A DNA stretch of 64,000 bases from Marichromatium purpuratum 984 (GCF_000224005.2 NZ_CP007031.1:1165501-1229500), one strand, 5' to 3'; positions 18,066-30,973 are shown, numbered from the stretch's first letter. Notes: generated from the letters alone by a model not told the origin. Translations and numbers: made by a program.

Positions 18066-19967
18066 ATGTGCGGAATCGCAGGCATCTTCGACACCCGTGG
18101 TCCGGGGCCGATCGACCCCGAGCTGCTCGGACGGATGAACGAGGCGCAGCATCATCGCGGCCCGGATGACGGCGGGGTCCACATCGAGCCCGGGGTGGGG
18201 CTGGCGCACCGACGTCTGTCGATCATCGACCTCTCCGGCGGGCACCAGCCGCTGTTCAACGAGGACGAGACCGTCGCCGTGGTGTTCAACGGCGAGATCT
18301 ACAACTTCCAGGAGCTGGCCGCCGAGCTGCGCGCCGCCGGGCACCGCTTCCGCACCCACAGCGATACCGAGGTGATCGTCCACGCCTGGGAGGCCTGGGG
18401 CGAGGCCTGTGTCGAGCGCTTTCGCGGCATGTTCGCCTTCGCCATCTGGGATCGCGGGCGCGAGACCCTGTTCCTCGCCCGTGACCGGCTCGGCATCAAG
18501 CCGCTGCACTACGCACTGCTCGACGACGGCCGGCTGCTGTTCGGCTCCGAGCTGAAGTCGCTGCTGGTCGATCCGACGCTGCCGCGCGCGCTCGACCCCC
18601 AGGCGATCGAGGAGTACTTCGGCTTCGGCTATATCCCCGATCCCCGCACCATCTTCGGCGCGGTGCGCAAGCTCGAGCCCGGCCATACCCTGACCCTGCG
18701 CCGGGGCCGCACGGCGCCGCCGCAGCCGCGCCGCTACTGGGACCTGGACTTCGCCGACAACGGCGTGCGCGATCTCGACAGCGCGGGGGGGGAACTCATC
18801 GAGCGGCTGCGCGAGGCGGTACGCATCCGTCTGATCTCCGAGGTGCCGCTTGGTGCCTTCCTCTCCGGCGGGGTCGACTCCAGCGCGGTGGTGGCGATGA
18901 TGGCCGGGCTCTCCGAGCAACCGGTCAACACCTGTTCGATCTCCTTCGGCGATCCGCGCTACAACGAGTCGCGCTATGCCGAGCAGGTGGCCGGGCGCTT
19001 CGCCACCCGACATCTGGTCGAATCGGTCGATCCCGACGATTTCGCCCTGCTCGAACGGCTCTCGGCGCTCTACGACGAGCCCTATGCCGACAGCTCGGCG
19101 CTGCCGACCTATCGCGTCTGCGAGCTGGCGCGCAAGCGCGTGACCGTCTGTCTCTCCGGCGACGGTGGCGACGAGAGCCTCGCCGGCTATCGCCGCTATC
19201 GCTGGCATCTCTACGAGGAACGGCTGCGCCGGTTGTTGCCGCAGGGGATGCGCGGGCCGCTGTTCGGGCTGCTCGGGCGGGTCTATCCCAAGGCCGACTG
19301 GGCGCCTAAGGTGCTGCGCGCCAAGTCGACCTTCCAGGCGCTGGCGCGCGACTCGCTCGAGGGCTATTTCGAGAGCGTCTCGATCCTCGGTGACGGGCTG
19401 CGTCAGTCGTTGTTCTCGGCCGATTTCAGGCGCGAGCTACAGGGTTATCGTGCCGTCGAGGTGCTGCGTCGTCACGCCGAGCGCGCCCCCGACCACCCGC
19501 TCTCGCGGGTGCAGTATCTCGACCTCAAGACCTATCTCCCCGGTGACATCCTCACCAAGGTCGATCGCGCCAGCATGGCCCACGGGCTGGAGGTGCGGGT
19601 GCCGATCCTCGACCACCAGCTGCTCGAGTGGAGCGCCGGGCTCGCCCCCGGCCTCAAGCTCTCCGGGCGCGAGGGCAAGTATGTGTTCAAGCGCGCGCTC
19701 GAGCGCCATCTCGACCCGGAGATCCTCTATCGTCCGAAGATGGGCTTTGCGGTGCCGCTCTCGGCCTGGTTCCGGGGGCCGCTGCGCGAGCAGGTGCGCG
19801 AGACCCTGCTCGGCGACCGGCTCGCCGACACCGGATTGTTCGACAGCAAGCAGCTTGCCTGGATCGTCGACCAGCATCAGTCGGGGATGCGCGAGTTCAG
19901 TCCGGCGATCTGGAGCCTGTTCATGTTCGCCGCATTCCACCGTCGGGTGATCGATGGCGAGGGCTGA
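18066..19967 (+). CDS. XrtA-system amidotransferase, asparagine-synthetase-like (633 aa)
   Basis: Class II glutamine amidotransferase with catalytic Cys2 (MCGIAGIF), glutamine-site residues RGPDDGG and FNGEIYNF, then a synthetase domain with the pyrophosphate loop LSGGVDSSA. Full length for the family. In XrtA loci this protein closes the biosynthetic operon and is thought to amidate a sugar acid of the polymer rather than make asparagine (family inference). It starts 11 bases after the preceding glycosyltransferase. Confidence 0.93.
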   Translation: MCGIAGIFDTRGPGPIDPELLGRMNEAQHHRGPDDGGVHIEPGVGLAHRRLSIIDLSGGHQPLFNEDETVAVVFNGEIYNFQELAAELRAAGHRFRTHSDTEVIVHAWEAWGEACVERFRGMFAFAIWDRGRETLFLARDRLGIKPLHYALLDDGRLLFGSELKSLLVDPTLPRALDPQAIEEYFGFGYIPDPRTIFGAVRKLEPGHTLTLRRGRTAPPQPRRYWDLDFADNGVRDLDSAGGELIERLREAVRIRLISEVPLGAFLSGGVDSSAVVAMMAGLSEQPVNTCSISFGDPRYNESRYAEQVAGRFATRHLVESVDPDDFALLERLSALYDEPYADSSALPTYRVCELARKRVTVCLSGDGGDESLAGYRRYRWHLYEERLRRLLPQGMRGPLFGLLGRVYPKADWAPKVLRAKSTFQALARDSLEGYFESVSILGDGLRQSLFSADFRRELQGYRAVEVLRRHAERAPDHPLSRVQYLDLKTYLPGDILTKVDRASMAHGLEVRVPILDHQLLEWSAGLAPGLKLSGREGKYVFKRALERHLDPEILYRPKMGFAVPLSAWFRGPLREQVRETLLGDRLADTGLFDSKQLAWIVDQHQSGMREFSPAIWSLFMFAAFHRRVIDGEG

Positions 19968-20017
19968 GAAGGGTCCCGATCGGTCAGTGCCGAGGGATGC
20001 GGGGAGAAGGATGAGGG

Positions 20018-20102
<85 letters not shown>

Positions 20103-20111
20103 AGTCCACCT

Positions 20112-20140
20112 ATTCTATACCGATTCTGCGTAAGGTTAAA
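20112..20140 (-). promoter_or_regulatory. Sigma-70 promoter of tRNA-Leu
   Basis: On the - strand, TTTAAC (20135-20140) and TAGAAT (20112-20117) are separated by 17 bases, and the -10 box ends 10 bases before the mature tRNA 5' end. Confidence 0.6.
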
Positions 20141-20167
20141 TGCCCGCCCCTGGCGTGTCCCGAGCCC

Positions 20168-20839
20168 TCAGGGAGTGATCGTGGTCAGGCCGACACTCAC
20201 CCAGTCCTGCACGCCGCCGCGATACCACTTGAGCTTGTGCAGCGGATAGCCGATCCCGACCAAATTCTTGATGTTGGCCGTCGATTGCGGGCACCAGATA
20301 CCGTTGCAGAACAGCACCAGTGTCCTGGCTTCGCCGAAGTCCCAGCCGCCTCCGGCCAGTGGTTCGGCGGCGAACTCGTCGGCGAGCACATGGCGGAAGG
20401 TATCGGCCTCGGCGGGGGTCTCGAAGGTGCCGGCGCTGTCGCGACTGATAGTGTTCCAGGGAATGTTGACCGACCCCGGGATGGTGCCGCGCAACACCCA
20501 GTCCGGGGTGCGCGAGTCGACCACCAGGATGCTGTCATCGCCTTGCTCGATACGCTTGAGATAGTCGAGCAACTCCAGTTCGCCGATGGTCTCGACGCCG
20601 GGGACGGCGACCATGGGCTGGACGCAGAAGGGCGGACAGCCGCGATCTGTCTTCTGGAATTCCTCGGGCAGGGTCGCGTCGCGATCGTGGCCGCGGGCGA
20701 TGATGACGGGCTCGCCCTGGTGGCTGATGGTGACCGACTCGATCTCTGGCGAGATCCGGTTTTCGGCGCCGTGCGCCGGGGTGATGGCGGCGAGCGTGAC
20801 CGTCAACAGGGTTGCACTCAGGGTCGTGTTCAGGTGCAT
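20168..20839 (-). CDS. soxL: Rhodanese-like periplasmic sulfurtransferase SoxL (223 aa)
   Basis: Signal peptide at 1-24 (cleavage near PAHG-A). A rhodanese domain follows, with LVVDSRTPDWVLRGTIPGSVNIPW and the active-site loop FCNGIWCPQS, where Cys178 or Cys183 would carry the persulfide. Extra cysteines 68 and 72 may form a disulfide. It is the last gene of the soxX-A-K-L run, the order known for Allochromatium-type sulfur oxidisers. SoxL is proposed to release or recycle sulfane sulfur from SoxYZ in organisms that form sulfur globules. The call rests on domain plus position. Confidence 0.9.
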   Translation of the reverse strand: MHLNTTLSATLLTVTLAAITPAHGAENRISPEIESVTISHQGEPVIIARGHDRDATLPEEFQKTDRGCPPFCVQPMVAVPGVETIGELELLDYLKRIEQGDDSILVVDSRTPDWVLRGTIPGSVNIPWNTISRDSAGTFETPAEADTFRHVLADEFAAEPLAGGGWDFGEARTLVLFCNGIWCPQSTANIKNLVGIGYPLHKLKWYRGGVQDWVSVGLTTITP

Positions 20840-20854
20840 GGATGCCTCCTGGGC

Positions 20855-21400
20855 TCAAGGTTGGCGGATATAGTCGGGGAAGTCGGCGTCGCGCTCGCGC
20901 AGCGCCTGCGCGTGACCGAGTTCGCCTTGGCGGCGGGCGCGTTCGGCGAGCGCGATGGCGGCCTCGAAGTCACCGGTGCGAGCGAGTCCTTGCGCCTCGG
21001 CGATCATCTTGGCGGTGTCGCGCCACTCGCCGCCGACTGCGTCGGCGCGCGCCCGTGCGGCCTCGGCCGCGGCAATCGCCGCCTCGGCCGCGGCGGCGCC
21101 GGGCTCGGGCTCGTCGCGTTGCGCCTGTTCGTAGGCATGGGTGTCCTGGGCGATCGCCCGTTCTGCGAACTCCACCGCCTTGGTGTACTGGCGCGAGGGC
21201 AGCAGTTCCGCCGCGCGCTCGATCAAGGTCGCGGTCTCGGCGACCTCGACCCCGGCGTCGATAGCCCGTTCGTGGGCGGCGCGCGCTGCGGCGATCGCCG
21301 CCTCGGCCTCGCTGCGGTGGGTGGCCCAGGCGGGCGTGATTATCAGTGTGGTGAGCGCCAGGACCAAGACCAACCGGGCGCGGGTGCGGAATGGCGTCAT
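20855..21400 (-). CDS. soxK: SoxXA-binding protein SoxK with internally duplicated domain (181 aa)
   Basis: A signal peptide at about 1-26 is followed by two similar helical units. Unit 1 is about residues 29-88 (AEAAIAAARAAHERAIDAG, LIERAAELLPSRQYTKAVEFAERA); unit 2 is about 102-165 (AEAAIAAAEAARARADAVG, MIAEAQGLARTGDFEAAIALAERA). Unit 2 has the EWRDTAKMI and GELGHAQ features of SoxK, the subunit that stabilises SoxXA and aids its attachment of thiosulfate to SoxYZ. Most SoxK proteins have one such unit of about 100 aa, so this is a tandem duplication or fusion. Confidence 0.85.
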   Translation of the reverse strand: MTPFRTRARLVLVLALTTLIITPAWATHRSEAEAAIAAARAAHERAIDAGVEVAETATLIERAAELLPSRQYTKAVEFAERAIAQDTHAYEQAQRDEPEPGAAAAEAAIAAAEAARARADAVGGEWRDTAKMIAEAQGLARTGDFEAAIALAERARRQGELGHAQALRERDADFPDYIRQP

Positions 21401-21431
21401 GCCGTCATCTCCTCTGGTGCAGGGGCCGGGC

Positions 21432-22271
21432 TCATTTGCGCGCGCCCGGGCCGTTGAGCGGGAGGCCGTTGTTCATGTAGGTCATGAAGAACTCCAGGTT
21501 GCGGTATTCCTCGCCCTGGGCGGGGAAGGGTTTGGCGCGGACCTGTTTGTTGCAGCCGGTGAAGCGACGGTGCAGGGTGCCCATCTCACCCCATTTGGAG
21601 CGATAGACCGGGAAGTGGGTGGTATGGCCGTAGGCAGGACTGAGGATCTCGGTGCGCAGCGTGGTGCCCGAATTGCCCATGTGACAGTGGCTGCAGGCGA
21701 AGTTGAGTTGACCACGGCGGGCGAAATAGAACTGTCTGCCCTGCTCGTAGGCGGCCAGCGCGCGGGGGTCGTCCTCGGGGATCTCGACCGCGGTGACCTG
21801 ACCGCGCGAGGCGAAGGCGATATAGGCGACCAGGTCGACGATCGGGCCCTTCTTGTACTTCAGCGGGGCCTCGTCGTTGGCCGCGCGACAGTCGTTGAGC
21901 GCCAACGGCAGGGTGATCACCATGCCGCGCTCTCGGTCCCAGTGGGGATAGCGCCCGGCGATCGCCGGCCCATCAGGGAAGCAGTCGGCATAGCCCTGGC
22001 CATTGGCGAAGGGGGTGTTCCACATCTCCTCGCCCTTGCTGAGGGCGGTTTCGTAGGGGGGGAACTCCTCGATCGCCTCCCAGTTCTCGCGTCCGATCGG
22101 GTCGAGTGCGTAGGCGCCGTTGATGAAGTCCTCGGTGTCGACGGTGGGGAAGCGGGTCTCGAAATACTGCTGGAAGACGGCGCGGTCTTCTTCGGGGCCG
22201 GCCGCGACCGGTCCGGTGAGCAGTGCGCCGACGAGCAGCGCGAGGGCGCGAGGGCTGAGCTTGGCTGTCAT
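21432..22271 (-). CDS. soxA: L-cysteine S-thiosulfotransferase subunit SoxA, monoheme (279 aa)
   Basis: The ATG at 22271 has GGAGG upstream and opens a signal peptide (1-24). One c-type heme motif, CSHCH (193-197), and Cys240 in FTGCNKQVRAKPF, the residue that serves as the cysteine-persulfide axial ligand in SoxA, are present. Cys97 and Cys128 take the place of the first heme and probably form a disulfide, so this is the monoheme SoxA type. With SoxX it oxidatively couples thiosulfate to SoxYZ in the periplasm. Confidence 0.95.
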   Translation of the reverse strand: MTAKLSPRALALLVGALLTGPVAAGPEEDRAVFQQYFETRFPTVDTEDFINGAYALDPIGRENWEAIEEFPPYETALSKGEEMWNTPFANGQGYADCFPDGPAIAGRYPHWDRERGMVITLPLALNDCRAANDEAPLKYKKGPIVDLVAYIAFASRGQVTAVEIPEDDPRALAAYEQGRQFYFARRGQLNFACSHCHMGNSGTTLRTEILSPAYGHTTHFPVYRSKWGEMGTLHRRFTGCNKQVRAKPFPAQGEEYRNLEFFMTYMNNGLPLNGPGARK

Positions 22272-22311
22272 GTGGTCTGGCCTCCGGTGTTGGGCTGCGG
22301 GCGCTGGTCCT

Positions 22312-22692
22312 CTAGAGCGACCAAATGAACTCGACCACATCGGCGAATTCCTGCTCGGTGAGAATCTCGTGCTTGCCAAAAGGGGGCATCACCACGCCAG
22401 GGGTCTGGGTGGTGGGGTCCCAGATCTGTTCGGCGAGCGCGCGTTTGCTCGGGTAGCGGGTCTGCATGGCGATCAGTATCGGGCCGATGGCGCCCGGACT
22501 CTCGGCGCCGGCGATCACGTGGCAGGCGACACAGTTGCCCTTGGCGCGTGTGGTGGCGACGATGCGCCCGGCCTCGATGTCGCCCTCGAGCGCGAGGTCA
22601 GAGGGCATCTCGGCGTATGTCGGACCGGTGGCGAGCGTCAGGACGAGCGAAAGAGCGGTCAGCACCAGCCTGGGGTGCGGGGACGAGGTCAT
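22312..22692 (-). CDS. soxX: Cytochrome c subunit SoxX (126 aa)
   Basis: The ATG at 22692 is preceded by AGGAGG. A signal peptide (1-27, TYA-E) leads to a small class I cytochrome c: CVACH at 54-58 and axial Met102 in VVMPPFGKH. It forms the heterodimer with SoxA encoded 40 bases downstream, in the same - strand operon. The upstream frame extension has no support. Confidence 0.95.
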   Translation of the reverse strand: MTSSPHPRLVLTALSLVLTLATGPTYAEMPSDLALEGDIEAGRIVATTRAKGNCVACHVIAGAESPGAIGPILIAMQTRYPSKRALAEQIWDPTTQTPGVVMPPFGKHEILTEQEFADVVEFIWSL

Positions 22693-23030
22693 GCGGTGCC
22701 TCCTGGATCTCCGTTGGTGACGGTGGTGGTCTGGGGCGGCCAGGGGCGTGTTCGTCGGCGATCCGGTCGTGTGTCGGTGATGTCGCACGCACACCGTGGT
22801 AACGGTGTGCGTCGGGTCGAACGGTACCGGATGTCTTCTGTGGTTATTGTGTGCGCCGCCCCGTGCGCCGAAAGTGAAGGTGACGATTGGTGTTTTCAAT
22901 CTCGTCGTGACACCTTCGATGTCGTCGTGAAGATCTCTTGCAATCGTGGTCGGAGCGCCGATGTCTTGAGGCTGGTGACCCGTGCGGGCCAGCACCGGGC
23001 CCGAGAGAACCCAGCAGGAGGACAGCCTCG
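22693..23030. promoter_or_regulatory. Divergent soxX / soxB promoter region
   Basis: This 338-base gene-free interval separates the - strand soxXAKL operon from + strand soxB. It contains an 11-bp perfect inverted repeat at 22787-22812 (separate entry) and a direct repeat TCGTCGTGA at 22902-22910 and 22922-22930, spaced two helical turns apart. I did not find a consensus sigma-70 promoter. Its position suggests thiosulfate-responsive regulation of both directions. Confidence 0.6.
22787..22812. promoter_or_regulatory. Inverted repeat, probable operator of the sox genes
   Basis: ACGCACACCGT (22787-22797) and its exact reverse complement ACGGTGTGCGT (22802-22812) flank GGTA. It lies 95 bases upstream of the soxX start and 219 bases upstream of soxB. 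Symmetry and size fit a dimeric repressor or activator site; the alternative is an mRNA hairpin in the soxX or soxB leader. Confidence 0.5.
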
Positions 23031-24812
23031 ATGACCCTGTCGCGACGTGACTTCGTGCGCTTGCTCGCCCTCGCCGGCGCCGCCGGCATGCTCCCGCTCA
23101 GTGCCCGCGCCGCGCGGCGCATCCCCGCCGATCCCTACGACCTGCCGGTCTTCGGCAATCTCCGTCTGCTTCACATCACCGATACCCATGCCCAGCTCAA
23201 CCCGGTCTACTACCGCGAGCCCAACGTCAACCTCGGGCTGGGTGCGGCGCGTGGGCGAGCGCCGCACCTGGTCGGGCAGGCGCTGCTCGATCACTTCGGG
23301 ATCGCACCGGGGGGGCTCGAGGCCCATGCGCTGACCTATCTCGACTATGCCGAGCAGGCCGAGCGTCTCGGCCGGGTCGGCGGCTTTGCCCAGCTGCGTA
23401 CCCTGGTCGAGCGGCTGCGCGCCGAGCGCGGGCGCGAGGCCACCCTGCTGCTCGACGGCGGCGACACCTGGCAGGGCTCGGGGACGGCTTACTGGACCCG
23501 TGGGCGCGACATGGTCGGGGCCTGCAACCTGCTCGGCGTCGACGTGATGACCGGGCACTGGGAGTTCACTTATCGCGATGCCGAGGTGATCGACAACATC
23601 GCCGCCTTCGCCGGCGACTTCGTCGCGCAGAACGTCAAGGTGCGCGAGGAGGCGCTGTTCGACTATCGCTTCGAGGACTTCGCCGGCTTCGACGAGGACC
23701 TCGGGCTGGCCTTCGACCCCTATGTGATCCGCGAGGCCGGCGGGGTGCGGGTGGCGGTGATCGGCCAGGCCTTCCCCTATACCCCGATCGCCAACCCGAG
23801 CCGTTTCATCCCCGACTGGACCTTCGGCATCCAGGAGGGGCGGCTGCAGGAGATCGTCGATCGGGTGCGTGAGCGCGAGCGCCCGGCGCTGGTGGTGCTG
23901 CTCTCGCACAACGGCATGGACGTCGATCTCAAGCTCGCCTCGCGGGTGCGTGGCATCGATCTGATCCTCGGCGGTCACACCCACGACGGCGTGCCGGCGC
24001 CGCAGGTGGTCGACAACCCGGGCGGGCGCACCCTGGTGACCAACGCCGGCTCCAACGGCAAGTTCCTCGGGGTGATGGACCTCGACGTCGGCCCCGGGGG
24101 ACTGCGCGACTTCCGCTATCGGCTGCTGCCGGTGTTCTCTGACCTGATCGCGCCGGATCCCGAGATGACCGACTATATCGCTGGGGTGCGCGCGCCCTAT
24201 CGCCAGCGCCTCGAGGAGCCGCTGGCGGTGGCCGGACAGACGCTGTATCGTCGGGGTAACTTCAACGGCACCTTCGACCAGCTCATCTGCGACGCGCTGC
24301 GCACGGTCAAGGACGCCGAGATCGCCCTCTCGCCCGGGTTCCGCTGGGGCACGACGCTGCTGCCGGGGCAGACCATCACCATGGAACACGTGCTCGATCA
24401 GACCTGCATCACCTACCCCGAGACCTACCGGCGCGAGATGACCGGCGCCGAGCTCAAGGCCATTCTCGAGGACGTCTGCGACAACCTCTTCAACCCCGAT
24501 CCCTATGTCCAGCAAGGCGGTGACATGGTGCGTAGTGGCGGGCTCGACTATGTCTGCGAGCCGGGCGCGGCGATCGGCTCGCGGATCCGGTCGCTGCGCC
24601 TCGCCGACGGCACCCCCGTCGAGGCCGACAGGCGCTATGTAGTGGCCGGTTGGGCGAGCGTCGGCGCCCCGGCTGAGGGTGAGCCGATCTGGGAGACGGT
24701 GGCGACCTATCTGCGCGATCGCGAGCGGATCGACATCGCCCGGCTCGAGACCCCGCGTCTCGAGGGTGTCGCGGACAACCCGGGTATCGCCGATTATGCT
24801 GGAGACGCTTAG
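23031..24812 (+). CDS. soxB: Thiosulfohydrolase SoxB (593 aa)
   Basis: The ATG at 23031 follows GGAGGA. The N-terminus carries a Tat signal (SRRDFVRLLALAGAAGML). 5'-nucleotidase-like metallohydrolase motifs: LHITDTHAQLNPVYYREP, LLDGGDTWQGSGTAYW, the SoxB signature GHWEFTY, and LGGHTHDGVPAP. Two Mn ions are bound by these residues in known SoxB. It hydrolyses sulfate off SoxYZ-bound thiosulfate. No soxYZ genes are in the window, in line with their separate location in Chromatiaceae. The stop overlaps a possible start of the downstream diguanylate cyclase gene. Confidence 0.97.
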   Translation: MTLSRRDFVRLLALAGAAGMLPLSARAARRIPADPYDLPVFGNLRLLHITDTHAQLNPVYYREPNVNLGLGAARGRAPHLVGQALLDHFGIAPGGLEAHALTYLDYAEQAERLGRVGGFAQLRTLVERLRAERGREATLLLDGGDTWQGSGTAYWTRGRDMVGACNLLGVDVMTGHWEFTYRDAEVIDNIAAFAGDFVAQNVKVREEALFDYRFEDFAGFDEDLGLAFDPYVIREAGGVRVAVIGQAFPYTPIANPSRFIPDWTFGIQEGRLQEIVDRVRERERPALVVLLSHNGMDVDLKLASRVRGIDLILGGHTHDGVPAPQVVDNPGGRTLVTNAGSNGKFLGVMDLDVGPGGLRDFRYRLLPVFSDLIAPDPEMTDYIAGVRAPYRQRLEEPLAVAGQTLYRRGNFNGTFDQLICDALRTVKDAEIALSPGFRWGTTLLPGQTITMEHVLDQTCITYPETYRREMTGAELKAILEDVCDNLFNPDPYVQQGGDMVRSGGLDYVCEPGAAIGSRIRSLRLADGTPVEADRRYVVAGWASVGAPAEGEPIWETVATYLRDRERIDIARLETPRLEGVADNPGIADYAGDA

Positions 24813-24835
24813 TGCTTGATGGTGGAGGGCGCGTC

Positions 24836-26320
24836 GTGGTGTGGCGCGTGGCGGGTGCGGTGATGGCCGTGGGTTGGAGCGGTGCGGCCAGCGCCGAGCC
24901 GGTGGCGGGGTTGATCGAGCCGGCGTGGCTGATCGGACCGTTGTTGCTGCTGGTGGTGACCTTCTTGATCTGGAATCGGCGACTGCGTCGCGAGGTCGTG
25001 CAGCGGCGTGCCGCCGAGCAGGCGTTGCGGCGCTATCGCCAGGTGGTCTCGGCGACCCAGGACTCGATCTCGCTGATCGACCGCAATGCCGTCTATCTGC
25101 TGGTCAACGAGTCCTATCTGCGCATCTTCGAGCGGCGCTATGACGAGATCGTCGGCCATTCGGCCCGCGAGCTGCTCGGCGACGAGGCCTTCGAGCGCGT
25201 GGTGGCGCCTCGGCTGACGCGCTGTCTGGCCGGTGAGACGGTCAACTATCAGGCCTGGTTCGATCTCCCCGGCACAGGGCGCTGTTATCTCGACGTGCTC
25301 TATGCCCCTTATCGCGATCAGGGTGTGGAGATCGACGGTGTGCTGGTCAGCGTGCGCGATATCACCGAGCGACGCCGGGCCGAGGAGGCCCGACAGCTTG
25401 CCGCCAACGTCTTTACCCATGCCCGTGAGGGTATCGTCATCACCGATCCGCGGGGCGACATCGTCGACCTCAATGCCGCCTTTCTCGAGATCACCGGGCA
25501 GTCGCGTGAGACGCTGCTCGGCAGCCGGGCGGCAGTATTGAGCCGTGCCACGGGGACAGACCAGATATTCTCCACCACCGAAGGTGATGTCTGGACCGCC
25601 CTGGACGAGCAGGGGCACTGGGAGGGCGAACTCAGTGGACAGCGGCGAGGTGGCGGCGAGACCTATGTGGCCATGGTCACCGTCACCACGATGCGTGACG
25701 ATGACGGCAAGGTTCAGCACTATGTCGTGCTCTATCACGATATCACCGCGCTCAAGCTGCAACAGCGTCGGCTCGAGCAGGCGGCGCACTACGACGGACT
25801 CACCGGGTTGCCCAATCGGGTGCTGCTGTTCGATCGACTCGAACAGGCGATGAGCCAGGTGCAGCGACGCGGTGGAGCCCTGGCGGTGGTCTATTTCGAT
25901 CTCGACGGTTTCAAGGCGGTCAACGACGGTCTCGGACACGAGGCCGGAGACCACCTGCTCGCCGGGCTTGCCACGCGGATGCGCGGAGTGTTGCGCGAGG
26001 GCGATACCATTGCCCGGCTCGGTGGCGACGAGTTCGTCGCCGTGTTACTCGATCCGGGCGGGGTCGCCGAACTCGCACCGCTGCTCGATCGTCTGCTCGA
26101 GGCGCTCTCGCGACCCATGCCGATCGCCGGCCATCTGGCCCAGGTCTCGGCCAGTCTCGGCGTCAGCTGCTTCGATCAAGGCGATACCACCACCTCGGAC
26201 CTGTTGCTGCGCCGCGCCGATCAGGCGATGTATCAGGCCAAGCTTGCCGGCAAGGGGCGCTATCGTTTCTTCACTCCGGGGGTCGACGACGCCCCGCGCC
26301 GCCATTCGCTCGCCGGCTGA
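24836..26320 (+). CDS. PAS-containing diguanylate cyclase (about 494 aa)
   Basis: The GTG at 24836 is preferred because GGAGGG lies 6 bases upstream; a GTG at 24812 would overlap the soxB stop. An N-terminal signal-anchor and membrane helix (LIGPLLLLVVTFLIW) is followed by two PAS domains (SATQDSISLIDRNAVYLLVN; AREGIVITDPRGDIVDLNAAF) and a GGDEF domain with intact GGDEF at about 396-400 and an I-site RxxD (REGD) nine residues before it. It should synthesise c-di-GMP and be product-inhibited. No EAL domain. It may be co-transcribed with soxB. Confidence 0.88.
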   Translation: MVWRVAGAVMAVGWSGAASAEPVAGLIEPAWLIGPLLLLVVTFLIWNRRLRREVVQRRAAEQALRRYRQVVSATQDSISLIDRNAVYLLVNESYLRIFERRYDEIVGHSARELLGDEAFERVVAPRLTRCLAGETVNYQAWFDLPGTGRCYLDVLYAPYRDQGVEIDGVLVSVRDITERRRAEEARQLAANVFTHAREGIVITDPRGDIVDLNAAFLEITGQSRETLLGSRAAVLSRATGTDQIFSTTEGDVWTALDEQGHWEGELSGQRRGGGETYVAMVTVTTMRDDDGKVQHYVVLYHDITALKLQQRRLEQAAHYDGLTGLPNRVLLFDRLEQAMSQVQRRGGALAVVYFDLDGFKAVNDGLGHEAGDHLLAGLATRMRGVLREGDTIARLGGDEFVAVLLDPGGVAELAPLLDRLLEALSRPMPIAGHLAQVSASLGVSCFDQGDTTTSDLLLRRADQAMYQAKLAGKGRYRFFTPGVDDAPRRHSLAG

Positions 26321-26323
26321 GGC

Positions 26324-27340
26324 TCACAGCCTGACCCCGGGCGAGGCGCTGTAGCTGTCGAGCACGTTGACGTAGTTGGCGCGCTCGAACTCCGCCGGAT
26401 TGGGCACGGCCAGGGCGCTGACCCGGCCACGGAAGTCCTCCACCGACTCGAACCCCTGCTCCTCCATCCACTGCTCGACCCCGCCGATCACCTCGCCGAG
26501 ATAGGCCGGGCCGTGGGCGAGCAGCGCGCTGCACAGGTGTACCACGTCGGCACCGGCGAGCAGCAGCTTGATCGCGTCCGCGGCGGTATGCACGCCGCCG
26601 GTGGCGCCCAGCGACAGCCCCTCGATGCGACCGTGGAGCAGGGCGATCCAGCGCATCGCCAGCAACGCCTCGGCGGAGGTCGAGGGGTGCAGGCTCGGCT
26701 GCAGGCGCAGGGTGTCGATATTGATGTCGGGCTGATAGAAGCGGTTGAACAGCGCCACACCGTTGGCGCCGGCGGCGGCGAGCTGGACGATCAGATGGCC
26801 GAGCGAGCTGAAGCTCGGTGAGAGCTTCATGTTGATGGGGATGGCGACATGGGCGCGCAGGTTGCGCAGCAGATCGAGATAGCGCGCCTCGACCGTGGCG
26901 CCGTCCTGACCCAGGTCGCCGGCGACGTAGTAGACGTTGAGTTCCAGGGCATCGGCCCCGGCACGCTCGATCTCGCCGGCGTGGGCGATCCAGCCGCCGG
27001 GGGTGACGCCGTTGAGGCTGGCGATGACGGGGATGTCGAGCGCCGCCTTGAGTCGGCCGATGTGCGCCAAGTACTGCTCGAGCGGGCTGTCGAAGTCGTG
27101 ATAGTCGGGCAGGAAGCCGTCATCGGCCTCGGCGAAGCCGATCTCCTGGTGGTGGAGGAAGCGCACCATGGCCTCGGACTCGGCGCTGACCGCCTCCTCG
27201 AACAGCGACCAGAGGATGATCGCCGAGGCGCCGTGGTCCTCGAGCGCGCGCGCCTGGTCGAGACTGCGTGAGAGCGGCGAGGCGGAGGGGACGAAGGGGT
27301 TGCTGAGGTCGAGCCCCAGATACGTGGTCGCTAGATCCAT
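26324..27340 (-). CDS. Dihydroorotate dehydrogenase-like flavoprotein (338 aa)
   Basis: An FMN-binding TIM barrel: DLATTYLGLDLSNPFVPSASPLSR at the N-terminus, VIASLNGV, AINMKLSPSFSSL-type strand, and a C-terminal GGVHTAADAIKLLLAGADVVHLCSALL phosphate-binding loop. It resembles PyrD and the dihydropyrimidine-dehydrogenase barrel, but homologues next to nifJ are of unknown substrate. It lies 33 bases downstream of nifJ on the same strand, so co-transcription is likely, and an electron-transfer link to ferredoxin or flavodoxin is a reasonable guess. Confidence 0.85.
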   Translation of the reverse strand: MDLATTYLGLDLSNPFVPSASPLSRSLDQARALEDHGASAIILWSLFEEAVSAESEAMVRFLHHQEIGFAEADDGFLPDYHDFDSPLEQYLAHIGRLKAALDIPVIASLNGVTPGGWIAHAGEIERAGADALELNVYYVAGDLGQDGATVEARYLDLLRNLRAHVAIPINMKLSPSFSSLGHLIVQLAAAGANGVALFNRFYQPDINIDTLRLQPSLHPSTSAEALLAMRWIALLHGRIEGLSLGATGGVHTAADAIKLLLAGADVVHLCSALLAHGPAYLGEVIGGVEQWMEEQGFESVEDFRGRVSALAVPNPAEFERANYVNVLDSYSASPGVRL

Positions 27341-27373
27341 GATCGGCTCCGTGTTCGGTCCGGGACGGTGTGT

Positions 27374-30973
<3,600 letters not shown>

